Source: Lumnitzera littorea
Taxonomy: Eukaryota > Streptophyta > Magnoliopsida > Myrtales > Combretaceae
Assembly (NCBI GenBank): GCA_024138015.1
Contig: JAMXBB010000001.1
Location: 135,213,940 to 135,277,939 of the forward strand
Length of the DNA: 64,000 nt
Reading direction: 5' to 3'
Shown here in pieces: positions 46,201-58,368 of the stretch. Under the pieces are notes generated by a model, which saw only the letters and a program-made list of their open reading frames with translations, searched no databases and had not been told where the DNA came from. How positions within the stretch are numbered: the stretch's first letter is position 1; every line of letters starts with the position of its first letter. Made by a program: the position numbers and the translations under genes.

Positions 46201-48585
46201 TAACTTCTAGGACTTACTTGTGAAGTATCAACTTAATCAAGCTACTTCCAAGCATGCTCTAAATTACCTGCTTAAAATCCGACATATAAAACTACAAGAC
46301 TCATAATTATATCAAACAAATATATTTTAAAGATATATTTAATTTTGTATCATTAATAGCAACACATTAAATGTTATAGATGAGAAATAATTTTTCTTAA
46401 TTAGCATAATAATATTATTCATTTACATTATTTTATTTCTTAATTTCTTTTTTTTTTTCTATAATAGCCTTTTTCTTTAATTTTTTTTTTTTTTTACAAC
46501 CATAGTGGACCTAATGAGTCCATGGGAGATATAGAATCGTAACACAAGTTCAATATAGGTCCATGAACCAACGTGTTAGTTCATAATTTGAATCTAAATC
46601 ATGACCAATAGCCAATCCAAGGTAGTTAATTATTGTTTAGAGAAATACTTAAGATCATTGTTTGTGATGGATTATTTGAAAGAATGCTCTAAATTCCTAC
46701 TATGGATTGAATATTGTGTTAACACTAGTTATTGTTTCGTACAAAGATAGGAATACTTCACTAGAAGTTGATGTGGATCAAGAGTGTAAGTCAAGAAATG
46801 TGATCTTACTTTTGCTGAAGTGTGATTCAGCTTGAGCTTAACTTTGTGTGAAGCACTTAACTAATAGATATAGAGTGGATAAGGTGCTTGATATAGGTGA
46901 TTTTTTTTCTATGTAAAGCTTTAGTCATATCGCTAGACTACTTTGGCAAACATACTTTCCTACAAGCTTTTAAGCATTATTTTGGTCATTTCAAAGAAGT
47001 AGAATGGGTAAGATAGGTTGCATATAGATTAAAGTCACTAGAAAACTCAAAGATTCATCCTGTCTCTCACATTTTTTAGTCAAAAGAAAGCTAAAGGAGA
47101 TTATTAACTTTCTATTCCCCTTCCTTAGAAATCTTTTGGTACATTAATAAATAGTGATGGTTTCTTAGTTAGAATGAGAGCCACTTCAACTCAAAGATGC
47201 AACATGAGTTAGGTTGGCTTTACAAATTCTATTTGAGATTATCTAAAGTTTTGCCTTGAGCATAAGGCAATTTTTCTAAGTGGGGAGCAACTTTTTATGA
47301 CAAGACAAGAGGAGAGTGAAGAAAATCTTAAAGATTATGTTTAGTAACATATGATGTTGGAGTAAAATAGTTTATAAATTTGGTAAAATGATTAAGATAG
47401 TTTACATCTAACAGTAGTTGCAACAAGATAGTGAACATATACTTTACTAAGTAATGCAATGTCCTTAGTTCACCCCGACAAAAAAGGAACAATGTAGTGA
47501 GCAAATGAAAGTAGTTTAAAACAAAAAGAAATTTATCATAAAGGAGATCATCTTTTACCTTGAAATAGTCAGTTTACTTAAAGGCTATCTAGCATTTGAA
47601 GTGCAAAATGATAACTTGCAACAAGAAGAAAACACTAGAGTTAATAATAAATAAAATCTTCATTAATTGGCATAAAAATTATATCATCATATAGATTCGG
47701 AAGTATAAAATTACATATCCCAATTTTATAATAAAATGATGAGTAAAATAGAAACTCCTCTAAACCTTAACTGAGATAAGCATATAGTGATATGTAAGAG
47801 AGATAAGAGAAAGAGAGAAAAGACGTACCTTTTGAAGAGAGAGAGAGATAGGAAAAATGTTAATTTGTGTTTTATTAGCACAAGGCCACAAGCCATACTA
47901 AGCTCTAAAGGACATCCCAATTGCTAAACTCTAAACCAAGGCTAGACTATGTTGATATCTCAATGAAGGAACAAACTTGGAGTAAGTCACCAATTGTTGT
48001 CATAATTTTAAATCTCAAAAAACATGTTGATTTTCTAGTAACACTATTAGAAATCAAAATGCTACCAAAAATTTGCAAAAACATTGATAATTATAAGTTT
48101 TATCACTTTTACACAAGTGTTATATAAAATAAATACAATGTTTCTAGAAAATGCATACAAAAATACTTAATATTAAGTTGTCAGCCGGCTACTTGCCTCA
48201 AGAAATTTCCTTTAATAGATGAAGTATAGGTCCTTTCGATCCATGCATGAAACTTTAAAAAAAAATTTGAGATTTATATACTTTTGAAAAAAATGACCAG
48301 TTTAAAATGAAATATTTGTCAAAGAAAATAATTTATAACACTTTATTTAGGATAAAGGAAAGGAATAAGAAAAAAAGAAAGTAAAGTGAAAATCTTGTTT
48401 GGATAATAAGTTTCCTTCTTATTCTCTCCATATTTTAGACAATGATTTTTGTGGGCTTAAAAGGAAAACATTTCTTGCTAATCCCTCTCCTCCCTTTCCT
48501 CTCTCCATTCCAAGCAAGGGAAAAGTACTTTTTTTCCCTTTCAATTCCTTTCCTGCTCGTTTCTTTCTTTAATCCAAATATAGTG
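46201..48585. other. AT-rich spacer, no gene
   Basis: I find no domain or repeat boundary. T runs lie near 46447-46495. Short open stretches at 47726-48127 are unremarkable. Confidence 0.45.
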
Positions 48586-48590
48586 TAAAG

Positions 48591-48780
48591 GACAAAATTA
48601 ATGGATTAATTCTCCTAGATAACTATATAATACATTTGATTATAACCGAGACAGGACATGAAGGAATGAAAAATAGTGCAAAAGATAAAATTAACGGATT
48701 AGTTTTCTTAGATAACTATATAATAGATTATACTAATGTTATAACCAAGATAGGACACGAAGGAATGAAATGTATGAAGA
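48591..48780. repeat. 93-bp tandem duplication
   Basis: GACAAAATTAATGGATTA at 48591 recurs as GATAAAATTAACGGATTA at 48684. AGATAACTATATAATA, ATAACC-AGA-AGGACA and GAAGGAATGAAA are shared in both units. No coding meaning is seen. Confidence 0.85.
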
Positions 48781-49099
48781 AACCTTGCTATGTGTTTTTC
48801 TTTTCTCCTTTATGCTTTCTTTAAACGTGTACTTATTGTATCAATGGAATTTAGAAATAGATTTATACAGATAAAAAGAATTATAAAAACTTGACTAAAG
48901 AAAGAATCGGTAATAGAAGATATGAATAGCTAATTTAAGGATTTCGTGTGATTAATACGTTTGATTTTTCTATACGGCCGTTTTAAAGAAACTGAAAATA
49001 AGACAAAGGAAAACCCGACTCCAAAAAAACTGAAAATCATAAAAAGGAACCCTTACTCCTAGAAACGACGAATTTCGTAGCTAAACTAATAAATTTCGG

Positions 49100-49470
49100 C
49101 ACAATGATAAGCATTAATAGATTATTTCAAGTTTTCTGGTGAAAATAGACTCTCTAGGCTTTGCATAGATACCAAGAATGGGAAAATTGCGGTTAAAACG
49201 ATTAAATACGAATCTTCAAGTGGAACGCCGAATCTGGAACCTTACACGAGAATGAAAGTAGAGATCGGTATCTTGTTTAGTAGATTTCCGTAGAATAATA
49301 TGAGCCCTAATCTATTATCTAACATTTTCAGATAAAAACGGACTATCTAAACTTCAGATGGACACAAAGAACACGAATAACGGTTTCAAATTGATGGGAT
49401 ATGAATTTTTTGAAGTTGAGTAGAAATCCAGAAAAAATCCGGACGAGAGTAGAAAATTCATTTATATAAT
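49100..49470. repeat. Degenerate repeat of about 195 bp
   Basis: Two loosely similar blocks begin near 49113 and 49308 with TAAT(A/C)-ATTAT-T and TTTTC-G-T-AAAA; each then has a GACT-TCTA element and an AAGAA-----GAAAAT/GAATAAC-GGTT element. The region is less AT-rich than its surroundings. The similarity is weak and judged by eye. Confidence 0.35.
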
Positions 49471-49647
49471 GTGAGTGCTTTGGTGAAAGTATGTCAAAGA
49501 CTATACTAGCCGAATTCCTATAACTTATATTTGATAAGATAGTGCTTGATTTATAGTAATTGTTGTGCTATACTACGTATATATAGACTAGATTTGAAAA
49601 AAAAAAAAAAGAGGAACACTAATTTAGGATTTGCTGAGGTTGTTGGG

Positions 49648-50089
49648 TAGAGATGCAATTGGGCAAGTTATTATAGGGAATCAAACCCAACCAACTTATT
49701 AAAAGAGTTTAGGGGGTTAAGTTTTAAGATTATAAAATACTCAATAAAAAACCTAATTCGATAAAAAATAATAAATTACTTATTGAATATATCTTTTTTT
49801 ATTAAGAAGATTAACAAATATATTAAGTATTTGTTTATCAAAATCCTTTAAGCATATACAAACAATAGTTTAAAATATCAAAAGTAAAACAAAATATTTA
49901 ATATAATTAGCACTAGATGGTTAGAGTATAGGATCCATAATGATTTTAGGCATGAATTCTTATAATAGAAGAAAAAATTTCTATACGGTGGGTGAGTTTT
50001 GATAATAGAAATAAAAACTTATAGAGTTTTAAAAAATGTTAAATCATATAAGGGTGGGTTTAGGTTTTATAAAACCCATCTGGAATCTA
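49648..50089. mobile_element. Possible hAT-like MITE
   Basis: TAGAGATGCAATTGGGCAAG at 49648 resembles the TAGAGATGGCAA-GGG start of plant hAT-type MITEs. A plausible inverted end, AAACCCATCTGGAATCTA, finishes at 50089. The flanks do not give an 8-bp duplication, so the boundaries are tentative. Confidence 0.35.
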
Positions 50090-50629
50090 TTCCAATGTTA
50101 GATATAAATTATTTAGTAAGATTTCTTAAATCTAAAGAAGGTTAGTTGATTGCTAAATTAAAAAAATTTAACATTGTAAGCTTTGCATAGACTATAAATT
50201 TGTAAAGAACCGAGTTGAAACATAAAGATATAAGTAAATGAGTATAAACTGGCTAACCAAGAAAGCTAAGTATATTTCAAGCTTACGTTGTAAAATAATT
50301 TTTATTTTGATTGAATTTTATTTATCACACCTTTGAACCTAACAGGGTCCCAAAAAATATTTTGACTAGTGTGAGAAATGGTAGGTTGAATACTTCTCTC
50401 ATTGATCTATCCTCAGTATGTAGTTGTTAAAATTAGCGAATCTTTAATATTGTAATTTGATCCGAATCTTATTTGTATGTAATGCCTAACAAACGTACGA
50501 TTTTTTAGCGGTGTAATAATTGTGTTATGATTCCTTGATATGTTTTTGTATGATTACCCGAAACCAAACTTCAATATATTTGAATACAAGATAATAAATG
50601 GTCATTGCATGAAACTAATGTATTTAAAC

Positions 50630-51310
50630 ACTGTGATTCGCCGTGCTTTGACTAGGGCCTTTATTGGGCTGTTAACACTGTGGGTTCTAAAGTAATTGGA
50701 CCTGGCGTGTAAAATTTGTGTTTCCTAAACCATGGGTGACAGGCCGTGTTGTGCACATGTTTCCGAAAAACTTTGCATGCTTTTACATATCATATGGTTA
50801 TATTGCTGCGTTTAGAATTGCATCCGGGCTCGAAGCGGCCTGTAACCAATTCCAAATCGTCGAGCCGCAGTTCAACTTTTTGTTACAGTGTGTTCCAGCT
50901 AGGGCCAATTCTGGGCAATACATCGGGTACATCAGTTCACGGGCTGGTTCTTGAATCCTTGAACCGAATTTTCTTTTTTTTTTTTTAGTCTGCTATATAT
51001 ATATATGTAAATTTTGTATACTATATGCATATATTATATATGTTAATATGTATTAAATATATAATTTGTATAAACATGTATGTTAGTACAATATATATGT
51101 AATATAGAATGCTATATATGTTACTATGTATATTTAATGTTAATTGTTAAAAAGAAAAAGAAAATCCGATTCAAACCTACTGATTTAGGCAAATTAGGAG
51201 CTTAAATCATCTAGATCCACATAAACCAATAAGTCTTTGACTAGTTCAAACCCACCACTCATGAGCTAGTTTCGATTACTAAATGGCAGGTCAATTTTAT
51301 ATTGATTTAT
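50630..51310. other. GC-richer patch followed by TA-rich DNA
   Basis: The stretch 50640-50965 is distinctly less AT-rich than its neighbours (GGGCTCGAAGCGGCC, TCGAGCCGCAG, ACGGGCTGGTTC). It is followed by a T run and a TA-rich stretch at 50990-51130, then a short tail with GATTCAAACC and CTCATGAGC. The arrangement of GC-rich ends and an AT-rich centre recalls the hAT-like copies at 39.9 and 62.8 kb, but I found no matching termini. Two overlapping open frames (50718-50988) have no recognisable domain. Confidence 0.3.
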
Positions 51311-51413
51311 AGTTTGAAACTAACCATAACCTAGGTTTAGTTACATTGCATACTTAATTTGTTTGTTAACTTGCATACCCAAGATTTTAAGAGAGAAACT
51401 AAGCTGATATATG

Positions 51414-51567
51414 TGTTAGGATACAAGTGTGTGTATGTAGAAAAAAGAATTCTCATATTGCATACCCTAATACTTTAAGGTTTAGGGTTGAATATAATGT
51501 TAAATCTACAAACATATTCCTTCATAAGGTCTCTCCCTGTTATTGATGGCTCCACTTCTCCTTAAAA
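51414..51567 (+). repeat. 5' LTR of the TRIM
   Basis: A 154-base LTR aligned with 51853-52068. Shared blocks are ATACAAG-GTG/ATATAAGTATGAG, GGTTGAATAT-AT, TCT-CAAACATA-like and CTCTCCCTGTTATT-A-GGCTCC-CTTCTCCT. Its end is decayed (CTTAAAA for CTCAACA). Confidence 0.85.
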
Positions 51568-51852
51568 AGTGGTATCACAACTAATGGTTTGGTTAGGACG
51601 AGACAAAACAAATGCAATGATTTAGCTCTTATGAATGGTCATCCTATGTGGAAATTAGAGTTAGGTAATGGTGACTCAAATGAAAGCCACAATATGATGT
51701 GTAACAGGTGGCTTGCAAGTTACTCATGAGGCAAGCCTAGTAGAATCAATTAACAAGATTTTGATGAAGTTATAAGTGGTTTCTACTCCCCAAATGGAGA
51801 GGAGTGTAAATTGTAAACCAGTATGGAAGAGACTCACACTTAAGGGGGAGAT

Positions 51853-52068
51853 TGTTGAGATATAAGTATGAGTATTTAGATAAAAGAAATCCCATATTGG
51901 AAGAGAATTCCATATTAAAAATATAAAAGTAGAGTGAATGATATATAAATGGAAAAGACCCATTAACTTAGTATCTTAAGTGTTTGGATTGAATATGATA
52001 TCAAACCCATAAGTCTACTCCTTTACAATTTTTCTCCCTGTTATTCAAAGCTCCCCTTCTCCTCAACA
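51853..52068 (+). repeat. 3' LTR of the TRIM
   Basis: A 216-base LTR with perfect TGTTGAG...CTCAACA tips, directly after the polypurine tract and directly before the ATATG duplication. Confidence 0.92.
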
Positions 52069-52073
52069 ATATG

Positions 52074-54082
52074 ATTATCTCTCAACAAATTGATCTTATA
52101 GGTACTACATAAGCACAATATGGTTTAGGACTACGCATGAACGATAGTTACATTGTTCAATAGTGATAGTATAAGATGAATGTTGCTAGCCATCTATAGC
52201 CCCATATGGTGCTAATAGGCTATCATATGTATCCGGTGCAGCTATAGCCCAAGAACTTGTATACCATTATAGAAGGCATATATTATGTTAGTTATCGAAC
52301 TATAGATTCTACTCTTAGCAACCCAATAGAAGGAAGTTTCTATTTGTTTTAGAAGCTTAGCTAAAATGTTGTAGTAACTACCCATTATACTACTCGGTAA
52401 GGGATTTAAATTTCTACTATTTGGGAAGGTTGTAAGATATTAGATTCTGTAGTTATTTTCTTATTATCTAATTATATATAACATTAAATGTAATGAATAT
52501 ATACTTAAGTAGAGTCTTGTAACTCTAACTTGCAAAGTGGTTATCATATGGTAAATCTACACGTGACATGACAACTTTATGGTTAATTTTACTAGGCCTC
52601 TTTAGGGTAGTTATGCTAATATTTTTAACTCATGGAGTTAGATCCTAATCTACATTAGGTCTTGAAATGGAAAAGAATAACATTCTTGATTCTCCAAAAA
52701 CTTCTTCTTTTGCCTATATCAAAACTTCTATTTATGGACTTCACTTCATCATCTTTTGCCTATATCAAAACTTCTATCTATGGACTTTACTTCATCAGAA
52801 CTTTTGCTTTTGTCTTCACCTTGATACAAATTCAACTTTTTTCTTGGAAAAATTACTCAAAATTTCTTCTTAGCTAATCAAAATTTCTTTTTAGTTCTTT
52901 AGAACTTATTCTTACTTGAGCAAAACTTAAGAATATATCTTCTTCTTAATTTTCAATATTAGCAATACATACTAAGTAAAGTTATTAGTAATCTTTTGAC
53001 ACATTGGTTTATTACCATCAAAACCTTTTAGGATACTTTATACAATCATTCTCCATATCCATTTTATCATAATATTACACTTACCTATCATATATAAAAT
53101 ATTCATGAAACGAATCTAAGTAGTCATTTTTGAAGTGTAGACCCTTTGTATGCGTTGATTTTAGAAGTGTGAAATTCGATGCTCTCAAGAGTCATCCATG
53201 AAAATATTAACCATTGTGCTCCCATTAGCAGATGGAATCCCTCTAAGTTCTCATGAGTCTTGGAATCTATTAGATGCCATGAGTCTATGGAATCTGATTG
53301 ATTCTCACACGTCTTTGGAATAACTTTAAGTAAGTATGGATGAAAAATTCGATGATATATTGATTTTGATTCAATTAGAAAAGGAGTTATCGACTTTTTA
53401 ATCTAATTACATCTTTGATTATTTTTTCTCCCTCTTTCATGTCTTTTTATTACTATCTTTTCACTTACTAAACAAAGTAGATTCCATGATCAAATCTTTG
53501 AAAATATGGAGCTAAGTTTTAAGAATTGACTTTGAAAGCATGGAGCAAGTCCATAAGCATGTTTTTAAATGTGGTCTTAGTCTAATTTTTCATAAAAATG
53601 ATTTTGACAATCACAAGCGATAAGAAATAAATTTAGTAGTTAATCCATTATCAATTCCAATTTTTTTTTTTTAATCTTAGCACACACAAACATCAAACAA
53701 CGATTACTTAGGTACCTAGTTCTTACTTAGTATTGACAAATATCCAAATACTTTCCAAGGAAATGCAACAACATCAAATTCAATGCCTTATTTAATGCTC
53801 TTAGTACTAATGAACTAACAAAACATAGATGCCCTTACTTAATTACAAGAGTAGCTGCTATTGGTATTTCTTTCGATTTGAGCATATCTTTAATATTTTG
53901 AAGAAAGGGCATGGGAGGAAAATGATACTTTTATTTAAGTCATTTTATCTTCTAAAGGCAATCTCTAATTTTGTTTGTCTTTCTATAATTAGATATAATA
54001 GTAATGATTTTTATTTTTAGTAAAATGTAGATATACTTATTGATTTTCCACCAAATGATTGGTTAAGATAGATCATGCAATG
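52074..54082. other. AT-rich spacer with a 46-bp duplication
   Basis: No gene is recognised. At 52707-52798 the phrase CTTTTGCCTATATCAAAACT recurs after 46 bases, each time followed by TCTAT-TATGGACTT-ACTTCATCA. The remainder is AT-rich with scattered stops. Confidence 0.5.
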
Positions 54083-54949
54083 TCCTGTGTTATGCTTTGA
54101 AATAGCAGAGTTATAATAATCTCACCGTGCAAACTATTTTAAGATAGAAGTTGACTACATAGTTGCTATCTTAGACTTGATTTATACAAGGTGTCTACAG
54201 TTAACCCGCTTTGAAATAAATAGTTTATAAATTAAATAAATTATGTATCTAAGAAAGTATGAAAATATATATATACACTAGGATTCAAATATTACAAATC
54301 ATGTTTGCAGAGTTTCATTGTACTATATTTCTTAAGTAATATATTATTCAAAAATGAAAGATTTTAAAATAAGAGCTAAGACCTTAAAAATATATTTGTT
54401 CTTCAAATGTATTTCCCCAATCCCTAAGATCTAGCAGTTGCTAGCTTTAAGATAAATATAGGCCACTTCGTGGCTAATACCTACAATAATATCTATAGGG
54501 ATGTAAGCAACTAACAACTCAATAAGTTGGGATGGAGACTTAAAACTATACAATAAACATAAACAAAGTTATCAACCAAATTAATTATATAAAATACATA
54601 TTTAAGCAAATACCATCGCACAACATTATCTAGCCCGTCATGAGATTAGAGAAATTTCACCCACTCTAATCCAAGTTGAGGAGTTTCCATTAATGTAATA
54701 GCTTACGACCAAACTCATGCTTGTACAATGGAGATATCGCTTTTCTTGTGACTACCTTCGAACTATTGACTTTACTGTTACTGCGATCTCCTCACCTGTC
54801 ATTTAGTTCGACTAAATGTAAAGAAGGTACCAATTATACTATCGAACGCTATCCCTTCCGAAGGGGTTGGTATTTAGCTAGAGAACCTTAACTTTCCCCT
54901 AATAAGTTACTATGCGAGTCCAATTTATGTTTACAAGTCATGTATTTAG

Positions 54950-57900
54950 TATAAGCCCCACAATTGGCTACTTGGGGTTTAGTTTGTAAAATTAGGGTGA
55001 TCAAGCAAATTATCTAATCCAACCCAAATTTTACGATAAAGTTAGAAATATTAGTAACAGTGATTCTATAAATTTGAATTTAAGAAAATAAGTAATAAAA
55101 TGAATAATTAATATAATATTGAATTTTATGAAAATTATCCGTTATTTATCAAAAATGCTTAAAACGAGTTCCGATAACTAACGAATCGCTAGAGATAAAT
55201 TATATGCATACTAAAAATCATAAAATAACTTAAATAATATTTAGAAGTATTTATTTATACTATATATGAATTTACATGTAGATAGAAATACGCGTAATTA
55301 CTTAAAATACGCGAAATATGACAAAATAATATTAATTAATTAAAGAAAATTATTAAAAAATTAGATAAGTGTGGAAGAATCCAGATTTGGGTCTTGGCAA
55401 CTAGGGGATGAAGAAAAAAAATTGGCCAATTAAATTCAAACAATTATAAAGGCAAAATTAAAGGAGATAAGGCAATTGTCTTATTCAATTAATGCATTAA
55501 AATTCCTTTATAAGGAGAATTACAACAGAGGGGATGAATGTTTGGGCTTTAATTTAAATAGAAGATCAATATTTTAAAATTTTCAAATAAGATATAAACG
55601 TTTTATAAAGTGATTAAAATAAAAGATAAACGTTTTGAAAAGTTTAAATAAGGGATCAACGTTTCACAAAGTGATGCTATTATGAATCCCTCATTTGAAC
55701 CACTTTATAAAATATTGATCCCTTATTTAAACTTTTGGAAACGTTTATCCCTTATTTTAACCACTTTATGAAATGTTTATCCCTTATTTAAACTTTTTAA
55801 AATGTTGATCTCCTATTTGAACTAACCTCAAAATGTTTATCCTATCCGTTATAATTTTCCTTTCCTTTATAGCTCTATAAATAGTCAAATTTTTACAAAG
55901 GCTCATTTGGTCAATGTGCAACCTTACAAAATTAGAGAGCACCAAAATTAAGAGGCAATTAGGGTTTTTATAAAAATTAGCAAAAATCTGTGCATTTAAG
56001 GCCTTATAGGAGATCCCCAACCAGATGAGCACCTGAAAGTAGATGGCTACCACCACTACATGGTGGTGGCAACGCCTAGGGTAGCTAATAAGTCCTCGAT
56101 GGCTGGAGGTGGCTAAAGCCACCAGTTCTGGTGTGTCTAATTTTTCCCTCAATTTTACATATTTTGTTAAAAATATTAAGTATGTTTAGAAAATTTAGAA
56201 ATTTGGTATTCTAAAATATTTTTGTATGTAATTTTTATAAAAAATATTATTTTGATAAAAATATGTCTCGTGATATGTGGTGCTTAAAAAATCATGTAAA
56301 ATCAAATATGTTTCGATTTAGAATTAAATGACCTTAAAAGTGTAGTTTTGAACTCAAAATTTTTGTGTAGACTATTTAAGGATTATATAACAATGCTATG
56401 AAGCCCTTTTTCAAAAATGAATTTTCAAAATTATTAGATAAGACCTTAAAATAATGCATAAAATCGGTAATTTTGGGTTAATTAGCTAATTAAATAGATA
56501 ATTATTGATATAGTGCATAATTATATGTTTTAAGATGTCGAAATCTGATAAAATATGATATTTTTAACATTTAAGGTGTTAGATGTAATTATTAGGATAT
56601 TATGTAGTATATATGTAATAAGTAAAAATAGTGTATTTTAAGTTGATTTTGTAAATTAGGGTAATTAGGAGTAAAATTTGATTTAAGATGAATTTACATA
56701 TTTTGAGATGTTAATTGATGTTGGGAAATGATATTTAGAGTGGTAGAAATATTAAATGTGTATTATGTACATAATAGGTACAATACATAATATGCAAAAT
56801 TTGGATATATAATAAATAGAAAATGTTAAAATAAAAATTGATATTATACTATACAATCTAGAAAAAGACATAAATTTAGGTAATTATAAAAAAAATGTAA
56901 AATTTTCTCACATCGAAAGTAAATTCAGTATACTAATAAGGATTTAAGTATACCAGGTAAAATAGAGTAGAACTAAAAGTGATAATTAGGACACTCGAGC
57001 CTAATGTGATGAATTTCACATTTGTGTTCAGATCGCATTTTTAAGTTTTACGTATAATATCCTTAATTGAAACCACTTTAGAACCTAAATCAAAACCAGA
57101 TTTGGAAACCGAACCCTAAACTAACCTAAGATGAATTAATAATAACTATTATGTATATGGGAAGAATTAGGTTAAATCATGACCTAGAGTATATATACAT
57201 ATATGTATCATCAAGATATAAATACTAAAAATGCACTTATATTATATATTATAGGATACACGAAGACGAGTTGACCTACGATTGATTGAGTAAGCGACCA
57301 AGGATACTAAGTAAATTAGGATTAATACATTGCTATATTTTGAAGTATTAATTTGCAATGCTTGGAAACTTGAAATTGTACTGAATTATTCTTGTTAAAT
57401 AGTTAGTTATGTGCATGTGCTTGTTCTAAGCTACTGATATGATTACTGATTTGCTGCTCTAACTTGTATTTGTGTGATTTGTTTGAAATGATTGTACATC
57501 TTAAACTGAATTTAACTAAATATTTAACTCATAAATCTAAACTAGATATGCATAGCAACCCATTAGGGGAACATTAGGATTTTTCAACTAAATATCGACC
57601 CTTTCGAAAGGGTTAATGCTGGAAAACATAATTGGTCATTTATTTATCTTTAGTCGAACTAAGTAACATGTGAGGAGGTTGGGTAAGGGTGAAGTCAATG
57701 GTTCAAAGGTAGTCGTAAGAGGAGTGGTCTCCATTGCATAAGCTTAGGTTTGGTCATGAGCTATTATATTAACGGAAACTCCTTAACTCGGATTAGAGTG
57801 AATGCAATTTCTCTAATCTCACAACAAGTTGAATAACATCGTACAATAGCATTTGCTTGAGTATGCATTACACTTAATAATTTGATTGATAACTCTGTTT

Positions 57901-58368
57901 ATGTTTACTATATGGTTTTGAGTCTTCGTCCCAACTTATTGAGCTATGGTTACTCATATTCCTATAGACTTTGTTGCAAGTGCTAGTTAAGAAGCAAATT
58001 ATAATTACCTTAAAGCTAGCTACTACTGGATTTTAAGGGAGTGAGGATAATAACCTGAGGAACAATTATAATTTTAAGTTTGGATTCTATCCTTAAAGTT
58101 TTTAGTAATAATTTATGTATTATTGAAGTAGATTATGTTTAGGCTATTCAATCTTGTAATATACTTAGAATATCTTAGAGTAAACATGTATTCTTTATAA
58201 TGTCAAATATAAATAACGTGTCTATATATGAACTTTTTACTTCAAAGCGAGTTAATCGTGGACACTTTGTGTAGATTAAGTCTAAGATAGCAGCTGTAAG
58301 GTCGGCTTCTATCCTAAAATGGTTTGTACGGTGAAACTATTACGACTTCACCACTTCGAGGCATGAGA
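54950..58368 (+). mobile_element. R1 copy 3, inserted inside the opposite-strand R1, TSD TTTAG
   Basis: A 3.4 kb plus-oriented unit that begins TATAAGCCCCACAA and ends TCGAGGCATGAGA, decayed forms of TGT-ACGCCCC / GGGGCATGACA. It is flanked by TTTAG at 54945-54949 and 58369-58373. It aligns throughout with copy 1 at 17163-20280 and, inverted, with the host copy. It contains the foldback insertion at about 55550-55825, which the other two copies lack. The GTGGTGGCAACGCC block near 56064 and AGCAACCCATTAGGGGAAC near 57557 are shared anchors. Confidence 0.88.
55540..55860. mobile_element. Foldback element inside R1 copy 3
   Basis: The left arm (about 55550-55676) is the inverse of the right arm (about 55690-55825) over roughly 125 bases; GAAAAGTTTAAATAAGGGATC in one arm faces GATCCCTTATTTAAACTTTT in the other. 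Each arm is itself built of two units near 40 bases containing GGGAT(A/C)AACGTTT. The corresponding positions of R1 copies 1 and 2 lack it, so it is an insertion into copy 3. Its exact ends are uncertain. Confidence 0.8.

Larger units (their letters stand above)
51414..52068 (+). mobile_element. TRIM element with LTRs, PBS, PPT and TSD
   Basis: A complete miniature LTR retrotransposon of 655 bases. The 5' LTR is 51414-51567 (starts TGTTAGGATACAAG). The PBS GTGGTATCACAAC follows at 51569. The internal region is about 280 bases with no protein. A polypurine tract AAGGGGGAGATT ends at 51852, and the 3' LTR is 51853-52068 (TGTTGAGATATAAG to CTCCTCAACA, with TGTTGAG/CTCAACA inverted tips). The identical 5-mer ATATG flanks both ends (51409-51413 and 52069-52073). 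The 5' LTR lacks about 60 bases present in the 3' LTR. Too small to encode proteins, it would have needed enzymes from other elements. Confidence 0.93.

Noticed and set aside
54088..58368. A DNA transposon with 860-bp terminal inverted repeats
   Set aside because: The arms at 54088-54949 and about 57510-58368 are inverted copies, but the TCCTG and TTTAG duplications and the collinear join at 54949/58374 show two nested R1 units instead.
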